From Micromonospora purpureochromogenes (GTDB lineage: Bacteria > Actinomycetota > Actinomycetes > Mycobacteriales > Micromonosporaceae), in the NCBI RefSeq assembly GCF_900091515.1, contig NZ_LT607410.1, forward strand, positions 186,001-250,000: a stretch of 64,000 bases of DNA, read 5' to 3'. The number at the start of each line of letters is the position of its first letter. Within the stretch, counting starts at the first letter, position 1. The notes beneath the pieces were generated by a model. That model worked only from the letters and a program-made list of their open reading frames with translations, made no database searches and was not told the origin of the DNA. Below are positions 60,462 through 64,000 of this stretch, piece by piece. A program made the translations under genes and the position numbers.

Positions 60462-63320
60462 TCAGTCGAAGAAGTGTTCCTCGCGGGCCCGGGTAATCGC
60501 CTCGACGGCGGTGTGCACATCGAGTTTCTTGTACACCCGGGCCAACTGGGTCTCGGCCGTCCGCTTCGCCACGCCCCGCTGGCTCGCGATCCGGGCCACG
60601 TCACTGCCCTGATAGAGCAGGCGGAGAGTGTGCAGCTCGGCGGGGGTCAGGTTGTACGGAAGCCGAGCGGGCGCGGGGCGATCGGCCAGGTCCAGGTCGG
60701 CTTTGCGGGCTAGCGTCCGCACCCGCTCGCGCAACGGGGTGGCACCGAGTTCCTTCGCCGTCTGGTAGGCGATGCGGGCCGGCTCCCGGGCCCCGGCCCG
60801 CTCGCCGGCCCGCAGCGCGGCCTCGGCCTGGCGCCACCGGGCGTACGCCGCCGGGAATCGTCGGTCCAGCGCCGCCCATCCGTCGGCCACCTGGCCCCAG
60901 ACCCGGGCGGTGTCGGTTCTGCGGATACGCCGGCGTTCCGCCGCCAGCAGCCTCGCCAGTTGGGTGGGTTCCTTCTCCACCGGTGCGCGCACGGCTTCGC
61001 CTGCCAGCAGGGCGAGTCGATCACCGACGTCCGCCGCCTCCTGGTCTGCCGCGCAGCGCATACCGACCGCGCACAACCGCAGCAGCTCCAGGGTGTTCTC
61101 ACCCTTGCGCACCGCGGCCAACCCCCGGGCCACCTCCGCCGCCGCGCGGGTCAGCTCGCCCTCCTCGATCGCCAGCTCGGCGCGGATCGCGTGCAGCGGC
61201 CCGAGGAATCGCGGGTCGGCGCCGTGCTCCACGTCGTCGATCGAGGCGAGCAACTCGCGCGCTCGCCGGAGATCGCCACGGTGCACCTGTATCTCGGCGA
61301 GCGTGAGGCGGGGATAGAGGCTTTCCGCCGGGCGCAGATCCTGGATCGCCTCCGTGATGATCCGTTCGGCGTCGTCCCACTCGCCCAGCAGCACCAGCGC
61401 GGCGCTGGCGTTGTTGGCGACGATGGTGCTCTGCCGGCTGCCGGTCAGGCCGAGCCGGCGTGCCTCGTCCAGCCCGTCCCGCGTCACTTCGGCGGAATCA
61501 CGCAGCCTCCCCGCGTGCTCCAGGATCAACCCCAGATTTCCGTAGGCCCGGAGAAGGTCCTCGATGTGCGCGGCCGACCGGGCGACCTCGATGGACCGGC
61601 GGAGCCGAACCTCGCCCTCGGGGTCACCCAGCATGCCGCGGGCGAGCCCGGAGACGTTGAGCGCGCGGCCCTCCTCGGCGTGCGCCCCCACCTCGATCGC
61701 CATGCTCAGCGCTTCGTCGGCGGTCTCTCTGCCCTCCTCGTAGCGGCCGGCTTGGAGATGGGCGAGGGCGATGCCGGCCAGCACCCGGACCTGCGCGGCC
61801 GACGGCGGTCGGTCGGCCAACAGGTGCGCCGCGTCGCGGAACGCCGCAGCGGAGTCGGCCCATCTGCCCGCCTCGGCCAGGTAGTTGGCCCGCCGCTCGT
61901 GCAGCTCGCCGAGCTGCCCCGGGTCGCCGCCGTGGTCCGGGGCGTCGATGGCCTGCTCGACCAGATCGACGGCTCGGTCGACACGCCCGGACCAGCGCGC
62001 GGCCTCGGCCGCCTCGGCGAGCAGTCGTGATCGGGTCATCCCGGCCCGCGCCTCGGCGTCGTCGACCCGATGCCACAGTTGCAGGGCCCGGTCGAACTGC
62101 AGATCCGCGGAGGAGAACGCCAGTGTGCGGGCGGCGGCCTGACCGGCCGTGACCGCGTACGTCAGCGCCTGCGGCCACACTCCCGCCCGGTACCAGTGGA
62201 TCGCCTGTTCGGCCGCGGCCGAGCTTTCGGTCACGCACATCCGGGAGTCGGCGGCCAGCGCCTCCGCCATCGCGACGTGCAGTTCGACGCGAACATCAGG
62301 GGCGGTCTCCTGCAGGACCGTCTCGCGCAGTAGTGCGTGGTGGAACCGGTACGTCCCCTGGCCAACGCTGAGTATCTGGTGGTCGACGCACTCATGCAGC
62401 GCGTCCCGCAGGGTTTCGGCAGGCATGCCGCTGACCGCGTGCAGCAGTTGCCGGCTCATCGCGCGACCGGCCACGGCCGCGGTCTGCAGTACCCGGAACG
62501 CGTCCTCGGTCAACTGGCTGAGGCGGCCGAGCATCATCGACCGGATGTCGGGCGGCAGCGCGATGTCCTCGTCCCCGCCGGCCAGTGCGCCGGTGGCCAT
62601 CAACTGTTCGGCGTAGAACGGAATCCCGTCGGACAGCCGCAGGCACCGCTCGGCCAGTCGGCGGTCGACCTCGCCGAGCAGTTCGCGCATCTCGTCGAGG
62701 GTGAAGGGCCGCAGCTCGAAGCGGTCCGTGCGGCGCATGAACGTGGCACCCCCGAACAGTCGCCACAACGGGTGCGCCCGCCCCACCGGCCGGTAGCTGC
62801 CGACCAGCAGCACCCGGCGATCCTCCGCGCGGGTCTGGGCGAGGTGCCGCACCAGGTCGAGCGTGGACGGGTCGGCCCAGTGCAGGTCCTCCAGGATCAA
62901 CACCACCGGGGCGTCCGTCGCGATGTGGTCCAGCATCCGGCGCACCGCGAGGAAGACCTGCAAGGGTACGCCCATCGAATCATTGCCGAGGTCGAAGAAG
63001 GCGGTCAGTTTCCGGTACGCCGGGCCGCCCAACTCGGTGGCCCCGCTCTCGCCGTACTCCAGGCCGAAGGTGTCCAGTGCCTCGATCAGCGGCCCGTACG
63101 GCATGGGATCGCCGAAGTGTTCCTCGCACGCCCCGGACAGCACGTGGATGCCGGTCACCCGGGCCCCGCGCAGAAACTCGCTCAGCAGCCGCGTCTTGCC
63201 GAGGCCCGGCCCGCCGCCGACCAGCACCGTCCGGGCAGCGCCGTCGCGGACCTCGGACAGCCGCCGCCTCAACCGTTCCAGCTCGTTCGGGCGGCCGACG
63301 AACGGCGACTCCTCTGTCAC
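60462..63320 (-). CDS. STAND ATPase with TPR-like repeats and LuxR HTH
   Basis: 952 residues (GTG 63320). ATPase with Walker A GGGPGLGKT (35-43) and Walker B LILEDLHWAD (about 150), helical repeats (about 350-860), and a C-terminal LuxR HTH (about 885-945; LTPAELHTLRLLYQGSDVA). A LAL/MalT-type signal-dependent activator. Its start overlaps the sigma-like paralogue B stop (GTGA) and it ends 40 bp before the caspase gene, so it is the likely sensor and transcription activator of the block. Confidence 0.9.
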   Translation of the reverse strand: MTEESPFVGRPNELERLRRRLSEVRDGAARTVLVGGGPGLGKTRLLSEFLRGARVTGIHVLSGACEEHFGDPMPYGPLIEALDTFGLEYGESGATELGGPAYRKLTAFFDLGNDSMGVPLQVFLAVRRMLDHIATDAPVVLILEDLHWADPSTLDLVRHLAQTRAEDRRVLLVGSYRPVGRAHPLWRLFGGATFMRRTDRFELRPFTLDEMRELLGEVDRRLAERCLRLSDGIPFYAEQLMATGALAGGDEDIALPPDIRSMMLGRLSQLTEDAFRVLQTAAVAGRAMSRQLLHAVSGMPAETLRDALHECVDHQILSVGQGTYRFHHALLRETVLQETAPDVRVELHVAMAEALAADSRMCVTESSAAAEQAIHWYRAGVWPQALTYAVTAGQAAARTLAFSSADLQFDRALQLWHRVDDAEARAGMTRSRLLAEAAEAARWSGRVDRAVDLVEQAIDAPDHGGDPGQLGELHERRANYLAEAGRWADSAAAFRDAAHLLADRPPSAAQVRVLAGIALAHLQAGRYEEGRETADEALSMAIEVGAHAEEGRALNVSGLARGMLGDPEGEVRLRRSIEVARSAAHIEDLLRAYGNLGLILEHAGRLRDSAEVTRDGLDEARRLGLTGSRQSTIVANNASAALVLLGEWDDAERIITEAIQDLRPAESLYPRLTLAEIQVHRGDLRRARELLASIDDVEHGADPRFLGPLHAIRAELAIEEGELTRAAAEVARGLAAVRKGENTLELLRLCAVGMRCAADQEAADVGDRLALLAGEAVRAPVEKEPTQLARLLAAERRRIRRTDTARVWGQVADGWAALDRRFPAAYARWRQAEAALRAGERAGAREPARIAYQTAKELGATPLRERVRTLARKADLDLADRPAPARLPYNLTPAELHTLRLLYQGSDVARIASQRGVAKRTAETQLARVYKKLDVHTAVEAITRAREEHFFD

Positions 63321-64000
63321 CTGTCACCTCCCGGCCCGGGTCCGTCCATTGTGCCCGCCGGCAGCACTTCCCAGACCACGGCCACGATCCGGTCCAGTTC
63401 GCCCGCGTCGCGCAGCACCAGCGCGAGCCGGTCGTCGTACGCCCGCCCGGTCGGCCCGCCCCCGGTGTCGGTGCCGAACACCGTGTTCAGCACCTCGGCC
63501 ACCACCGTGCGTGCCGGCTCACCCCGGGCCAGCCGGGCCCGGATCAGTTCGACGGCACTGTGTGCCAGGGCGGTGAGGAGCCGCTCGCGCTCGGCGTACG
63601 CGTCGGATGGCGTCTCGGTCCGGTCGTCGGCCTGCTCCGTCGAGGCGACCGGGGCCTGTTTGTGGCCGAGCGGCGTCTCGACGTACCGCTCGAACCACCG
63701 CGGCCGGCAGCCCATCGCCCGCAGCACGGCCCGGATGTCGGCCTGCACCTCGGCCTCCCCGTACGACCCGCCGGCGTGTCGTTCGCAGCGCCGCGCCACC
63801 CAGCTTTCGGTTGGCCACAGGTCGTGGCCGGCGGTGACCGGCGTGCCCACCCAGACGAGCATCTGGGTGGCCAGGTCGATCAGCCAGGCGTCGCCGTGCA
63901 ACTCGGCGGCGAGCCAGGCCGGCACCCGGGGTCGCTGAAGCGCGCCGTACGCGCCGCGCCGCCGACGATGTCCGTCGACGGTGGCCGGAACCAGCCGGCC
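63317..64000 (-). CDS. Sigma-region-2-like protein, paralogue B (5' end outside window)
   Basis: The C-terminal 227 residues are visible. At the window edge it reads ATVDGHRRRRGAYGALQRP, matching ATVDGYRRRRGERGAPQRP of paralogue A, followed by the shared LWP, PRWFERYVETPLGHKQAPV and helical tail. The end of the sigma-like region 2 is just at the edge. Overlaps the STAND-LuxR start by 4 bp. Two divergent copies in one block imply distinct partners or promoters. Confidence 0.75.
   Translation of the reverse strand, partial: GRLVPATVDGHRRRRGAYGALQRPRVPAWLAAELHGDAWLIDLATQMLVWVGTPVTAGHDLWPTESWVARRCERHAGGSYGEAEVQADIRAVLRAMGCRPRWFERYVETPLGHKQAPVASTEQADDRTETPSDAYAERERLLTALAHSAVELIRARLARGEPARTVVAEVLNTVFGTDTGGGPTGRAYDDRLALVLRDAGELDRIVAVVWEVLPAGTMDGPGPGGDR

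Noticed and set aside
60422-60604. Upstream extension of the caspase frame
   Set aside because: It runs opposite the end of the STAND-LuxR gene in another frame and has no start signal; the ATG at 60421 begins the caspase fold.
51000-64000. Bacterial gasdermin or integrase in the protease block
   Set aside because: No short hydrophobic gasdermin-like gene and no recombinase motifs found in this stretch; either could lie beyond 64000.

Overview
The window is very GC-rich, uses GTG starts freely, shows many stop/start overlaps (TGATG, ATGA, GTGA) and has apparently leaderless genes. Its gene content (c-type cytochrome assembly next to hemL, RsbR/S/T stressosome genes, many SpoIIE/STAS proteins, a multi-HAMP hybrid kinase, a TIGR03086/DinB-like protein, an Eis-like acetyltransferase) points to a high-GC actinobacterium, most likely Micromonosporaceae (Micromonospora-like). 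The taxon is inferred from content and style; no marker gene is present.

Layout. (1) 1-3263: a small locus around a 74-residue Cys/Tyr-rich peptide, with a MauD-like thioredoxin and an ABC exporter on the same strand, and a HTH protein plus a MauE-like membrane protein divergent from it. (2) 3306-9324, minus strand: hemL, a histidine phosphatase, ResA-like, CcdA, ResB and CcsB/ResC, tightly coupled, for heme and cytochrome c maturation. (3) 9468-20751: a STAS protein, an ABC-2 exporter with a divergent MarR/GbsR regulator, a response regulator with a 1456-residue hybrid kinase carrying seven 92-residue HAMP repeats, a divergent SpoIIE phosphatase and a small membrane protein. (4) 20762-31451: FAD oxidoreductase, oligopeptidase B, a polysaccharide deacetylase-glycosyltransferase fusion, a PadR-controlled FtsX-type ABC transporter, a DinB-like protein and an AraC regulator. 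(5) 31768-37885: a complete stressosome-type switch (RsbR, RsbS, RsbT, SpoIIE phosphatase, histidine kinase, receiver-SpoIIE) with a divergent STAS antagonist. (6) 37895-50349: transporters, MscL, an apparently LexA-controlled small protein, regulators, an Eis-like acetyltransferase, a ZIP transporter, a frameshifted beta-helix gene and an epimerase.

(7) 50497-64000: accessory region. A 5' half of tRNA-Lys(UUU) breaks off into about 410 bp of apparently non-coding, less GC-rich DNA. Beyond it lies a minus-strand block: a 53-residue protein, a CHAT-domain protein that has lost both catalytic residues, a TPR-like/CHAT protein with an intact His/Cys dyad, a sigma-region-2-like protein, a 74-residue protein, a caspase-like protease interrupted by one in-frame TAG, a STAND-type ATPase with a C-terminal LuxR HTH, and a second sigma-like paralogue cut by the window end. 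I read this as a protease-based conflict or stress-signalling system in which proteolysis may be tied to transcription. It is the most interesting part of the window.

Recurrent non-coding structure: nearly every convergent gene junction with room for it carries a long, nearly perfect inverted repeat (stems of 10-24 bp). Two identical 16-bp LexA-like boxes lie directly over leaderless-type promoters, and short perfect palindromes sit in front of the PadR gene and between the LuxR-ATPase and PP2C genes.
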